Shown piece after piece: positions 45,720 to 54,489 of a stretch of DNA of 64,000 nt; positions within the stretch are counted from its first letter, which is position 1, and every line of letters starts with the position of its first letter. The position numbers and the translations under genes are program-made. The notes beneath the pieces are model-generated. The model was not told the DNA's origin. It did not search any database and saw nothing but the letters and a program-made list of their open reading frames with translations. Source of the stretch: Pseudoclavibacter sp. AY1H1 (GTDB taxonomy: Bacteria > Actinomycetota > Actinomycetes > Actinomycetales > Microbacteriaceae); NCBI RefSeq assembly GCF_002931055.1, contig NZ_PSXX01000001.1, positions 744,001 to 808,000 on the forward strand, given 5' to 3'.

Positions 45720-45756
45720 GGCGGGGTGCGGGCTCGTCCTGAGCCCGCACCCCGCC
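45720..45756. terminator. Strong bidirectional hairpin terminator
   Basis: A perfect 16-bp GC-rich stem (GGCGGGGTGCGGGCTC and its complement) with a 5-nt loop lies between the convergent antiporter and baeRF genes. No T-run follows on either strand. Confidence 0.78.
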
Positions 45757-45805
45757 ATGTCGCTCGAGCACCCGTCGGCCGTTGCCGTGAGCGCTGTCGG
45801 TGCGG

Positions 45806-46936
45806 CTACGCCGTGGCGTTCAGTGGATACCGCAGCGTCGCGGCCACCTCGGCGCCGTCGACGAGGTCGCCACGCCGGACGGCCCTGACCTTGGCGCCGT
45901 GCTTGAGGGCGCGGGCGGCGATCTCGTCCACGATGGCGTAGGTGTGCGGGCCGGGCGTCTCGGCGCGCGTGAGCTTGCCGTCTTCGTCCAGCTCGCCCTC
46001 CAGGGTCGAGTCCATGTCGAAGTAGAGCTCGGCGACGGCGCCCTGCGAGGCCGCCTTGGCGACCTCGTTGATGGAGGTGGTCGCGTGGCCGTTGCTCCGC
46101 TTCGTGCCGAACTCCTCCCGCCAGTCGTTGATCTCTCCCCGGTAGTGGTCGTCGAGGATGCCGCGCGCCTTCGCATCGAGCTCCCCAGGCGCGAGCGAAC
46201 CCGGGTGGGCGCCGATGCGCTGCTCGAGGAGCCCCGGGTACTCGTTCACGGCCCGGTAGGCGGTGTCGAAGTCGCCGGTCGCGGCGAGGATGAGCGGGGC
46301 ACCCGAGTCTCGGAGGATCGGGATGACCTGCTCCTGCACGATGCGCGCGAAGCGCTCGTGCCCGATCCGGTCGCCCGTAGTTCCCTGCGCGCGCTGCCGG
46401 TCGAAGCGGCCGCCGGTGGTCGTGTGCTCGAGCACCGTCGCGAGATCGTCGGGGAGCCCCTCGATGGGCAGCTGGCGCGGCTTCGCGTCGGCGAGCACCT
46501 CGAAGAGCGTCACCTCGCCTCGGGAGAGCCCGAGCACGAAGCCGCAGTTCGGGAACGTGGTCGCGCGCAGCAGTGCGCCGACGTCGAAGCGGTCGCCCAC
46601 CGCGACGTGCTGGCCGAGGCGGTTGGCGAGGCGGAAGGTACGGAAACGGTCACCGGACGCGAGGATGACGAGGGAGCGGGATTGCGCCCGCCAGAACTCG
46701 GGATCGGACTCGAGCTGCTTCGCTGGATCGAGGATCTTCGCGATGCGCGTCCGATCCAGGCCGAGGGTCTCGAGCTCCTTCGCCGCCTGGCTCACGGCGG
46801 CCCGCAACTCCAGTCGCAGGGCCTCCGACTCGCTCGGGGCGCTCGAGGCCGGGATGGCGATGCTCACGCTGCCCTCGCCCCGGTACTCGGTCAGTTCAAG
46901 CAGATCTTCATGGCTAGGAATATCACTTGGCAACAT
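45806..46936 (-). CDS. baeRF-family (archaeo-eukaryotic release factor-like) protein
   Basis: A 376-residue protein resembling the bacterial eRF1-like families: an N-terminal region with EYRGEGSVSIAIPAS, a middle domain (FVLGLSRGEVTLFEV, IVQEQVIPILRDSGAPLILAATGDFDTAYRAVNEYPGL) and a C-terminal alpha/beta domain ending in GAEVAATLRYPL. A role with stressed ribosomes or as a nuclease has been proposed for such families; it is unproven. It is divergent from oleA. The ATG follows TAGCGT by 6 nt (leaderless). Confidence 0.75.
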   Translation of the reverse strand: MLPSDIPSHEDLLELTEYRGEGSVSIAIPASSAPSESEALRLELRAAVSQAAKELETLGLDRTRIAKILDPAKQLESDPEFWRAQSRSLVILASGDRFRTFRLANRLGQHVAVGDRFDVGALLRATTFPNCGFVLGLSRGEVTLFEVLADAKPRQLPIEGLPDDLATVLEHTTTGGRFDRQRAQGTTGDRIGHERFARIVQEQVIPILRDSGAPLILAATGDFDTAYRAVNEYPGLLEQRIGAHPGSLAPGELDAKARGILDDHYRGEINDWREEFGTKRSNGHATTSINEVAKAASQGAVAELYFDMDSTLEGELDEDGKLTRAETPGPHTYAIVDEIAARALKHGAKVRAVRRGDLVDGAEVAATLRYPLNATA

Positions 46937-46942
46937 CTCTGC

Positions 46943-46948
46943 ACGCTA
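46943..46948 (-). promoter_or_regulatory. -10 element of a leaderless transcript (baeRF gene)
   Basis: TAGCGT on the minus strand ends 6 nt before the ATG at 46936. Confidence 0.55.
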
Positions 46949-46985
46949 ATGATCGGGCCTGAGAGTTCGGTCATCGGCGAGCACC

Positions 46986-46991
46986 TAGACT
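46986..46991 (+). promoter_or_regulatory. Candidate -10 of the ole operon
   Basis: TAGACT lies 55 bp upstream of the oleA start, predicting a leader of about 50 nt with a weak AGGA ribosome site. No clear -35 is seen. Confidence 0.4.
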
Positions 46992-47046
46992 GACGTGGTT
47001 ACGCCCCTCCCTACTCTCTGCACGGCTCAGGACGCAAATCACATCT

Positions 47047-48069
47047 ATGACAGGTAACGCGACTACTCGCTTCCACAACGTCTCGCTGCTGTCGGTCGCG
47101 AGCAGCCTTCCTTCGAAGGCAACGGCTTCGGCAGACATCGAAGGCAAGCTCTCCGCCGGCCTGAAGCGGCTCAGGCTCCCCGGCAACCTCCTCGAGCGCG
47201 TCGCCGGCGTGACCGAGCGACGCAACTGGGCTGAGGGGGAATCGTTCACCGAGGCGACCGTCGCCGCCGGCCACGAGGCGCTCCGCCGCGCGGGTGTGGA
47301 CGCGAGCCAGGTGGGCCTGCTCATCAACACGTCCGTGACCCGCACCCATCTCGAGCCGTCGGTGGCCGTGCGCATGCACCACGGCCTGGGTATGCCGAGC
47401 TCCGCTGTGAACTTCGACATCGCGAACGCGTGCCTCGGCTTCGTGAACGGCATGACGCTCGCGGCGCAGATGATCGAGGCTGGCCAGATCCGCTACGCCA
47501 TCATCGTCAACGGCGAGGACGCCGACGAGATCCAGGTGAACACCATCAACCGGCTGCTCCGCGACGACATCGGGCGCGAGGACTTCATGAGCGAGTTCGC
47601 GAGCCTCACGCTCGGCTCCGGTGCGGCGGCGGCCGTGCTCGGACGCACGGATGAGCATCCCGAGGGGCACCAGATCCTCGGCGGCGTGACGCGAGCCGCG
47701 ACCCAGTTCCACGAGCTGTGCGTCGGCAGCGTGCAGGGCATGTTCACGGATGCCAAGGCGCTGCTGCGCGGCGGCCTCGACCTCGTCGTGTCGGCCTGGA
47801 AAGAGGCGCAGACCGACTGGAACTGGTCGTCGATGGACCACTACATCACCCACCAGGTGTCGCGCGTCCACACCAACGCGATCGTCAAGGCCGTCGGCCT
47901 CGACGCGAAGCGCGTGCCAACCACCTACCCGACGCTCGGGAACGTCGGTCCAGCGTCCATCCCCATCACCCTCGACCTGCAGTCGAAGAGCCTGAAGCGC
48001 GACGACCGGGTCCTGCTCATGGGGGTCGGGTCCGGCCTCAACACGGCGATGATGGAGCTCAAGTGGTGA
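47047..48069 (+). CDS. oleA: OleA, acyl-CoA head-to-head condensing enzyme
   Basis: Thiolase-fold enzyme that joins two long-chain acyl-CoAs into a 2-alkyl-3-ketoalkanoic acid, the first step of long-chain olefin synthesis. The 340-residue protein has the catalytic Cys in DIANACLGF (C129), His in DHYITHQVS (H269), Asn in TLGNVGPAS (N299), and the Glu in THLEPSVAV (E103) that corresponds to the base reached from the partner subunit in Xanthomonas OleA. This Glu, absent from FabH, together with the oleBC and oleD genes downstream, separates it from ketoacyl-ACP synthase III. It is coupled to oleBC by a GTGA overlap. Confidence 0.93.
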   Translation: MTGNATTRFHNVSLLSVASSLPSKATASADIEGKLSAGLKRLRLPGNLLERVAGVTERRNWAEGESFTEATVAAGHEALRRAGVDASQVGLLINTSVTRTHLEPSVAVRMHHGLGMPSSAVNFDIANACLGFVNGMTLAAQMIEAGQIRYAIIVNGEDADEIQVNTINRLLRDDIGREDFMSEFASLTLGSGAAAAVLGRTDEHPEGHQILGGVTRAATQFHELCVGSVQGMFTDAKALLRGGLDLVVSAWKEAQTDWNWSSMDHYITHQVSRVHTNAIVKAVGLDAKRVPTTYPTLGNVGPASIPITLDLQSKSLKRDDRVLLMGVGSGLNTAMMELKW

Positions 48070-50771
48070 GGTCGGCCTCTCGCCCGCCCGCCGGCCTGCC
48101 CGGACTCCAGGAACGATTCAGCCGCCTCGTCGAGACGACGGGCGTCGGCGAGGACACCGGCTCGCGCCGCACCTGGCACCTCCTCGACACGGGGCCGATC
48201 CTCCATGAGCTGGGGATCGAACCCGTCGGCACGGTCCTCGCCGTGCACGGCAACCCCACGTGGTCGTACCTCTGGCGCTCGCTGGTGAGCGAATCGATCT
48301 CGGCCGCCGAGTCCGGGGCATCCGCGTGGCGCGTCATCGCGGTCGACCAGCTCGAGATGGGCTTCTCCGAGCGCACCGAGGTGCGTCGCACGCTCGAGCA
48401 GCGCATCCTCGACCTCGGCGCGCTGACCGACGAGCTCCAGCTCAGCGGCGACGTCGTGTCCCTCGGCCACGACTGGGGCGGGGTCGTCGCGCTCGGCTGG
48501 GCGGTCCGCCACCCGGAGCTGCTCACCGCGGTCGCCTCCCTCAACACCGCCATCGACCAGCCGAGCGAGCTGCCCATCCCGGCCGCCCTGCGCCTCGCCC
48601 GCTTCGGCCCCGTGCTGCGCGCATCCACGTCGACGAGCCCGGCCTTCCTGGCAACGACGCTCGCCCTCGCGAATCCGTCGCTCACCCCCCAGGTGAAGGC
48701 CGCCTATTCGGCGCCGTACCTCGACCGGGCCTCGCGGCTCGGCATCGAGCAGTTCGTGGCCGACATCCCGGTCGACGAATCCACCCAGAGCCACGCGGCG
48801 CTGCAGGGGGTCTCGGCTGGCGTCGCGGCGCTCGACGTGCCAGCGCTGCTGCTCTGGGGCCCTCGCGACCCGATCTTCACCGACCTGTACCTGGGCGACC
48901 TCATGCGTCGCCTCCCCCACGCCGAGGTGCACCGCTTCGAAGGCGCGGGTCACTTCATCGCTGAGGACACCCCGTACGCGACGCATCTCCTCGCCTGGCT
49001 CGACGATGTCGCCGCGGGAACCGCTCGCCGCCGGGGCCAGCACGCTCCGGAGGCGAGCCCCGACGATGCATCCGCGCCCATGTGGGCTGCGTTGGACGAG
49101 CACCGTGACGACCCGAGCATCGCCGCCCTCGAGATGGGGCGCGGGGCGAACGGGGCCCCGCTGCGGGTCTCCTGGCGACAGCTTGCGCGCCGAGTCGACG
49201 AGATCGCGGCCGGCCTGAGCGCCGTCGGGCTGCGCCGGGGCGACCGCGTCTCCCTGCTCGTGCAGCCTGGCGTCACCCTCACCGCCATCGTCTACGCCTG
49301 CCTGCGCATCGGCGCCGTCGTCGTCGTCGCGGATGCCGGGCTCGGCGTCAAGGGCCTCTCCCGCGCCGTCCGCGGCGCCTGGCCCGACGTCGTCATCGGC
49401 CAAGTCCCCGGCTTGACGGCGGCCAAGGCGCTCGGCTGGCCTGGCCTGCGCATCAGCGCCACGAGCATCCCCGCCAGCGCTCGAGCCGCCCTCGGTGTCG
49501 CGCACTCGCTCGCCGAGGTGGCCGAGCTCGGGCGCGGCGCGGCGCTGCCCACTCCTCCCGGCCCCGAGGACCTCGCAGCGGTGCTGTTCACCTCGGGCTC
49601 GACCGGACCTGCGAAGGGCGTCGTCTACACGCACCGTCAGCTGCAGGCCGTGCGGGACACGCTCCGCGACACCTACGGGGTGACGGCCGAATCGGGCCTC
49701 GTCACGGGCTTCGCGCCCTTCGCCTTGCTCGGCCCGGCCCTCGGAACCCGGTCGGTGACGCCGGATATGGACGTCACCTCCCCCCGAACCCTCACGGCCA
49801 CCGCGGTGGCCGATGCGGTCATGGCGGCGGATGCTCGCATCGTGTTCCTCTCGCCGGCCGCGATCCTCAACGTCGTCGCGACGCGAGACGACCTCGATGC
49901 GGCGCAGCGGGAGGCCCTCGGGAGCGTCGACACGTTCCTCTCGACGGGAGCGCCCATCGGGGCTCGACTGCTCGACGACGCCTGCGCCCTCATGCCGAAC
50001 GCGGAGGCGCACACCCCGTACGGAATGACCGAGTGCCTGCTCGTCACCGACATCGACCGCGAGGGCATCTCCGCTGCCGCGCTCGCCGCTGACCACGGCG
50101 TCTGCGTCGGCACGCCGATCGGGCGCAACGTCGTCCGCATCAGCGCTCTCGACGAGACGGGTGCCGCGACCGGCGCCCCCTCAGACGAGGCTGGTGTGCT
50201 TGGCGAGGTCATCATCAGCGCCCCCCACCTCAAGGAGCGCTACGACCGCCTCGCCATGACCGATCGGGCCGCCGTGCGCGATCTGCCCCACCGCGGCGCA
50301 GAGGCCGCCGGCCAGGGACACTCAGATCAGGCAAATCCCCACCAGGATGACCTGGGCCGCTGGCACCGCACCGGCGACGTCGGCCACCTCGACGCGGAGG
50401 GGCGCCTCTGGATCGAGGGCCGCCTCCCCCACGTCTTCGTGACGGTCGACGGTCCACTCGCGCCGGTCGGCACCGAGCAGGACCTCGAGACGCTGCCGTG
50501 GGTGCGGCGCGCCGCGGTCGTCGGCGTCGGACCGGCCGGAACGGCGCAGGCGGTGGCCGTGCTCGAAACCAGGGAGCCCTCTCGCGGGGTCCGCGTGGCC
50601 GAGGCGGAGCTCGCCGACGCGCTTCGCGCCTCCACGACGCAGCCGCTCGCTGCCGCGCTCATCGTTCCCGAGCTGCCCACCGACATCAGACACAACTCGA
50701 AGATCGACCGGACAGCGCTCGCCAGCTGGGCCGAGCGCGCGCTCTCCGGGGAGCGGGTGTCGGCCCCGTGA
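48066..50771 (+). CDS. oleBC: OleBC fusion: beta-lactone decarboxylase plus beta-lactone synthetase
   Basis: A 901-residue bifunctional enzyme. The N-terminal OleB part (about 1-320) is a haloalkane-dehalogenase-like alpha/beta hydrolase: VHGNPTWS (oxyanion, from 60), GHDWGG with nucleophile D136, GPRDP (D268) and EGAGHF (H296). A Pro/Ala/Asp-rich linker (about 320-345) joins the OleC part, an AMP-forming enzyme with FTSGSTGPAKG (508-518), TPYGMTE and a C-terminal NSKIDR lysine. OleC closes the beta-hydroxy acid to a beta-lactone and OleB releases CO2 to give a cis-olefin. The fusion is known in actinobacteria such as Micrococcus. GTG start in the oleA stop overlap. Confidence 0.93.
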   Translation: MRSASRPPAGLPGLQERFSRLVETTGVGEDTGSRRTWHLLDTGPILHELGIEPVGTVLAVHGNPTWSYLWRSLVSESISAAESGASAWRVIAVDQLEMGFSERTEVRRTLEQRILDLGALTDELQLSGDVVSLGHDWGGVVALGWAVRHPELLTAVASLNTAIDQPSELPIPAALRLARFGPVLRASTSTSPAFLATTLALANPSLTPQVKAAYSAPYLDRASRLGIEQFVADIPVDESTQSHAALQGVSAGVAALDVPALLLWGPRDPIFTDLYLGDLMRRLPHAEVHRFEGAGHFIAEDTPYATHLLAWLDDVAAGTARRRGQHAPEASPDDASAPMWAALDEHRDDPSIAALEMGRGANGAPLRVSWRQLARRVDEIAAGLSAVGLRRGDRVSLLVQPGVTLTAIVYACLRIGAVVVVADAGLGVKGLSRAVRGAWPDVVIGQVPGLTAAKALGWPGLRISATSIPASARAALGVAHSLAEVAELGRGAALPTPPGPEDLAAVLFTSGSTGPAKGVVYTHRQLQAVRDTLRDTYGVTAESGLVTGFAPFALLGPALGTRSVTPDMDVTSPRTLTATAVADAVMAADARIVFLSPAAILNVVATRDDLDAAQREALGSVDTFLSTGAPIGARLLDDACALMPNAEAHTPYGMTECLLVTDIDREGISAAALAADHGVCVGTPIGRNVVRISALDETGAATGAPSDEAGVLGEVIISAPHLKERYDRLAMTDRAAVRDLPHRGAEAAGQGHSDQANPHQDDLGRWHRTGDVGHLDAEGRLWIEGRLPHVFVTVDGPLAPVGTEQDLETLPWVRRAAVVGVGPAGTAQAVAVLETREPSRGVRVAEAELADALRASTTQPLAAALIVPELPTDIRHNSKIDRTALASWAERALSGERVSAP

Positions 50772-51766
50772 GGGTGCTCGTCACTGGGGCGAGCGGCATG
50801 TTGGGACGTGCCGTCGCGACGCAGCTGCGCGACGAGGGCCACGAGGTCACGACGATGCAGCGCAGTGCGAGCGGCATCGACGGCGTGACGGATGCGCTCG
50901 GCTCGATCACCGACGATGCAGCCGTGGCGCGTGCCGTCACCGGGATGGAGGGGGTTGTCCACCTCGCCGCCAAGGTGTCGCTGAGCGGATCGGAGGCCGA
51001 GTTCGAGGCCGTCAACATCGCCGGGACCGAGCGCCTCGTCGAGCACGCGAAGGCTGCGGGCGCGACGCGCTTCGTCATGGTCTCCTCCCCCTCCGTGGCC
51101 CACTTCGGTGCGGCCATCCACGGCGCGGGTGCTGATGTGGCCAGGCCCGACCTCGCCCACGGCAGCTACGCCCGGACGAAGGCGGAAGCGGAGCTGCGGG
51201 CTCTCGCCGCCGACTCCCCGGACTTCGCCGTGGTCGCGGTGCGCCCGCACCTGGTGTGGGGCCCCGGCGACACGCAGCTCGTGGCGCGCATCCTCGACCG
51301 GGCCTCGAGGGGCACGCTGCCGCTCCTCGGGCGCGGTGCGGCCCTCATCGACTCCTGCTACGTCGACAATGCCGCGTCGGGTATCGCAGCGGCGTTGCGG
51401 CGAGCGCCGGTCGCCCACGGGAACAGCTACGTCATCACGAACGGGGAGCCGCGGACCGTCGCGGAGCTCATGGAGGGGATCTGCCTCGCGGGTGGGGCTC
51501 CGCCGCCCCGCCTCCGGGTGCCTGCCGTCATCGCTCGGGCCGCCGGCTCCCTCATCGAGGGTGTGTGGCGCATCCGACCGGGGCAGGACGAGCCGCCGAT
51601 GACACGATTCCTCGCCGAGCAGCTCTCGACGGCGCACTGGTTCGACCAGCGACGCACGCGCGCCGATCTCGACTGGGCGCCGGCCGTTTCACTGGAAGAG
51701 GGGCTGCAGCGCCTCGCGGATCACACCGCGGGTTGCAACCCGGGATCCGGCCAAGCGCGACGCTAG
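50768..51766 (+). CDS. oleD: OleD, 2-alkyl-3-ketoacid reductase
   Basis: NAD(P)H-dependent extended short-chain dehydrogenase that reduces the OleA product to a 2-alkyl-3-hydroxy acid. The 332-residue protein begins RVLVTGASGMLG (Rossmann GxxGxxG), with VVHLAAKV, the serine region VMVSSPSV and the catalytic YARTK (Tyr-x3-Lys). The GTG start overlaps the oleBC stop by 4 bp. It is the last gene of the operon and converges on the LuxR regulator with 17 bp between the stops. Confidence 0.93.
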   Translation: MRVLVTGASGMLGRAVATQLRDEGHEVTTMQRSASGIDGVTDALGSITDDAAVARAVTGMEGVVHLAAKVSLSGSEAEFEAVNIAGTERLVEHAKAAGATRFVMVSSPSVAHFGAAIHGAGADVARPDLAHGSYARTKAEAELRALAADSPDFAVVAVRPHLVWGPGDTQLVARILDRASRGTLPLLGRGAALIDSCYVDNAASGIAAALRRAPVAHGNSYVITNGEPRTVAELMEGICLAGGAPPPRLRVPAVIARAAGSLIEGVWRIRPGQDEPPMTRFLAEQLSTAHWFDQRRTRADLDWAPAVSLEEGLQRLADHTAGCNPGSGQARR

Positions 51767-51783
51767 CTCGTGTCACACCGTGC

Positions 51784-54255
51784 CTAGTCGAGCAGGCCCC
51801 GCCGTTCGGCGGCGGCCACCGCGGACCGCCGGTCGCCTATCCCGAGCTTGCGGAACACGCTGCGCAGCTGAGCGCGCACGGTGTGCACGGAGACGAAGCG
51901 CTGGGCGGCGATCTGCGCGTTGGTCCAGTTCTGGCCCACGAGCCTGAGCACCTCGATCTCGGCGCTCGAGAGCTCCTCGCCGACCGTAAAGGCTGACAGC
52001 GGGCGGGAGTCTTCCGCGGCGACGACGAGCAGGGCGGCGATGCGGCTCGGGAGCCTGTCGCTGATGGACGCCATGAGGGCAGCGTCGCTATCCGTCGCGA
52101 AGCGGAGCGCGAACCGGGCGTTGCGGTCGTCGAGGCACTGGGTGGCGATCGTCGCGATGCGGTTGGCGGCGGCGGCCAGGTTGCCCATCCGCAGCAGGCA
52201 CAGCGCCGTGATCGTTCGCCCGATCGATGCGAACCTCGGGGCGATCCGGGTGTCGGCCAGGGCCGCCTCGGCGTGCGCGAGGGCTTCCCTGTGCCGGCCG
52301 TCGGCGAGCTCGACGAGGCTCCGGGCGAGGCTGATGTAGCAGTCGCCCTGCGCACCTTCGTAGTCGGCGGCCAGCTGCGCGCGGGCGCTCTGGCCGCGCG
52401 TGAGGAAGAAGGTCGTCGCGGCGAACGTTAGCAGGGTGGAGGGTCGCCCATCGCGCCAGGCCTTCGCGCTGAGCTCGAGGAGTTCATCGACCTCGGCGAT
52501 CGGGTCCTCGTCGCCGACGAGCGCTTCGATGAGGATCCGGACGCTGGCCGCCGTGTCCTGCGGCAGGACCGCTCGCGGCAGGTCTCGGAGCTGCCTGGCC
52601 AGGTCGAGCGCTCCCGCTTCATCGCCGTTGTCGAGCAGCTCGAAGCACTCGGCGAAGCCCGGGAGGCTCCGCCCGCTGAGCTTCTCCGTGTCGGCCTGGC
52701 GGACGCCGCAGATGATGCCGATGATCTCGACGTGCCGCAGCGCATCCGCGTCGGTTCGGTTGAAGCTCTCGCCCTGCTCGGCGGCGAGCGCGGCGAGCTC
52801 GAGTGCGAACGGCAGGTCGTCGGAGAGGATCGCGGCCCACTCGAGGACGAGGCAGTCGGCCGCGAACCGGCCCCGAGCGACGGGAGAGGCGGCGAGCGCG
52901 GCGAGCAGGGTCTCGTCGCCGTCGCGGAGGAGGGCCTTCGCGTCACGGAGACCCCGCCGGGCAGCCGCACGGTCGCCCCCGAAGGAGGTCGCAAGCGCGT
53001 GCCTGGTGATCTGGGCGAAGAGCCCGATGGGGTCGCTCGGGGCGATCCTCGTCGTCGCGAGGCTCGACTCGCGGAGGCTGAGCAGGACGCCGCGTGTCGC
53101 CCCGAAGCGCCGCCACTTGAAGAGCGCGACCAGCAGGCGCGTGCTCAGGAGGCGAGCGAGCACGCTCGTCGGCACGTGCACCATCTCCTCGACGGTCTCG
53201 CGGGGCGCGTACTCGTAGATGGTCCTGAAGTGGCGTTGCGCGATCGACTCGACCTCACCCCATGAGCGAGCTCTCAGGGCGAGGAAGAGCCGCTGCATGA
53301 CGTTCTGCTCACCCGGGAAGGATGCGACGGCCGCGGCGGCGGACGCCCGCGCCTCGTGTGGGGAGCGGTCTGCGTTGAGGTGCCGGAAGGTGTCGGAGTG
53401 CCAGACGAACTCGACGTCGAGCGTGATGCGGTTCACCTCGGTGGTGCCGTACGGCGAGGAGGCGAGCTGGTCGAACCAGTGATCACCGGCGATCTCGGGG
53501 GCGAGCAGGTGGAGGTCGCCCCTCGAGAAGCGGCGCAGGACGCTCACGGCTCGCATCATGCGGACCGCGTCGACGCGGGCGAGTTCGGCGGGGTCGAAGC
53601 GGCGGAGCTCCTGCAGGGTCATGGCGGCGCTCGACGCACCGCTGACGACGGACCATCCTTCCGCATCCGCGTCGGAACGATACCGCTGCAGGGCTATGCG
53701 GGTTGTGAGGGGGTGGCCGGCGAACGCATCGAGGAGCCGCATCCGAAGCCCTGGCGGTGCCCCCGGCTCGTTGAGCGCCAGCAGCCCGTCGAGCTCGGAG
53801 ATGTCGAAGGCGAGCTCGCTCGGATGGAGCACAACCCCGTCGGAGCCGAGCGAGGAGGCCCAGTCCGGCATGGAGAGGGATGCGACGAGGAACCGCACGC
53901 CCCGCTCGCGGTCGGGGCCAGCCACGAACCGCCTGATGTCCTGCCACAGTTCGTCGTCCTGCGCCACGATGACGTCGTCGAGCATGACCGCGGGGCGACC
54001 CGTGTGCGCCCCGGAGTCCAGCTCGTCGAGGATGCGAATCAGCTCGGCCCGAGAGTGGCACCAGAGGACCGTGGAGCCGGCCGCGCCGAGCTTGCCCTGC
54101 ATCTGCCTGAGGAGCGTGGTTCGACCGCCGCCCGGCATGCCGACGATGAGGGTGAGGCGTTGTTCGGCGAGCGCGAGCTCGGAGAGCCGGTCGCGTTCGA
54201 GCGTGTGCCAAGGCTCTGCGGCCCGAGATGCATCAGTGAGCGTGCTGCTGGACAT
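51784..54255 (-). CDS. Large ATP-binding LuxR-family regulator (LAL/MalT-like)
   Basis: An 823-residue regulator: an N-terminal NTPase domain with Walker A GMPGGGRTTLL near 36-46 and a Walker B-like VMLDDVIV, a long helical middle probably built of TPR-like repeats, and a C-terminal LuxR helix-turn-helix (LSSAEIEVLRLVGQNWTNAQIAAQRFVSVHTVRAQLRSVFRKLG). Such proteins activate transcription after binding an effector and ATP. The target is unknown; oleD lies next to it but converges. ATG 54255 follows AGGAG by about 10 nt. Confidence 0.87.
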   Translation of the reverse strand: MSSSTLTDASRAAEPWHTLERDRLSELALAEQRLTLIVGMPGGGRTTLLRQMQGKLGAAGSTVLWCHSRAELIRILDELDSGAHTGRPAVMLDDVIVAQDDELWQDIRRFVAGPDRERGVRFLVASLSMPDWASSLGSDGVVLHPSELAFDISELDGLLALNEPGAPPGLRMRLLDAFAGHPLTTRIALQRYRSDADAEGWSVVSGASSAAMTLQELRRFDPAELARVDAVRMMRAVSVLRRFSRGDLHLLAPEIAGDHWFDQLASSPYGTTEVNRITLDVEFVWHSDTFRHLNADRSPHEARASAAAAVASFPGEQNVMQRLFLALRARSWGEVESIAQRHFRTIYEYAPRETVEEMVHVPTSVLARLLSTRLLVALFKWRRFGATRGVLLSLRESSLATTRIAPSDPIGLFAQITRHALATSFGGDRAAARRGLRDAKALLRDGDETLLAALAASPVARGRFAADCLVLEWAAILSDDLPFALELAALAAEQGESFNRTDADALRHVEIIGIICGVRQADTEKLSGRSLPGFAECFELLDNGDEAGALDLARQLRDLPRAVLPQDTAASVRILIEALVGDEDPIAEVDELLELSAKAWRDGRPSTLLTFAATTFFLTRGQSARAQLAADYEGAQGDCYISLARSLVELADGRHREALAHAEAALADTRIAPRFASIGRTITALCLLRMGNLAAAANRIATIATQCLDDRNARFALRFATDSDAALMASISDRLPSRIAALLVVAAEDSRPLSAFTVGEELSSAEIEVLRLVGQNWTNAQIAAQRFVSVHTVRAQLRSVFRKLGIGDRRSAVAAAERRGLLD

Positions 54256-54489
54256 GCGTGTTCTCTCCTGCTGATTCCCAGCGCTGAGCGCTGCGGACTC
54301 CCCCCAGAGTCCTGCGTGGTCTCGGAGATCGTCCTCCTTCGCCACGCCTCGGCCCCACGATACGGTTTCGGAGATACACGCGTCGTATACGGTCCAGCGC
54401 TGTCCAACGGCGTCCACTCGATGCGACGCACGAACTCCGTTTCAGCTCGGGCGCGCCCCGCCTCGGGTGGAGCAGCAGGGTCGCTTCCG
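54256..54489 (-). other. Intergenic region upstream of the LuxR regulator
   Basis: This 234-bp gap must hold the regulator's promoter and the 3' end of mgtE. ATAC...GTAT half-sites near 54376-54393 could be an operator, but no convincing -10/-35 pair or terminator was found. Confidence 0.3.

Noticed and set aside
47047-48069. FabH (ketoacyl-ACP synthase III) as identity of the OleA gene
   Set aside because: The HLEPS glutamate and the adjoining oleBC and oleD genes fit OleA.
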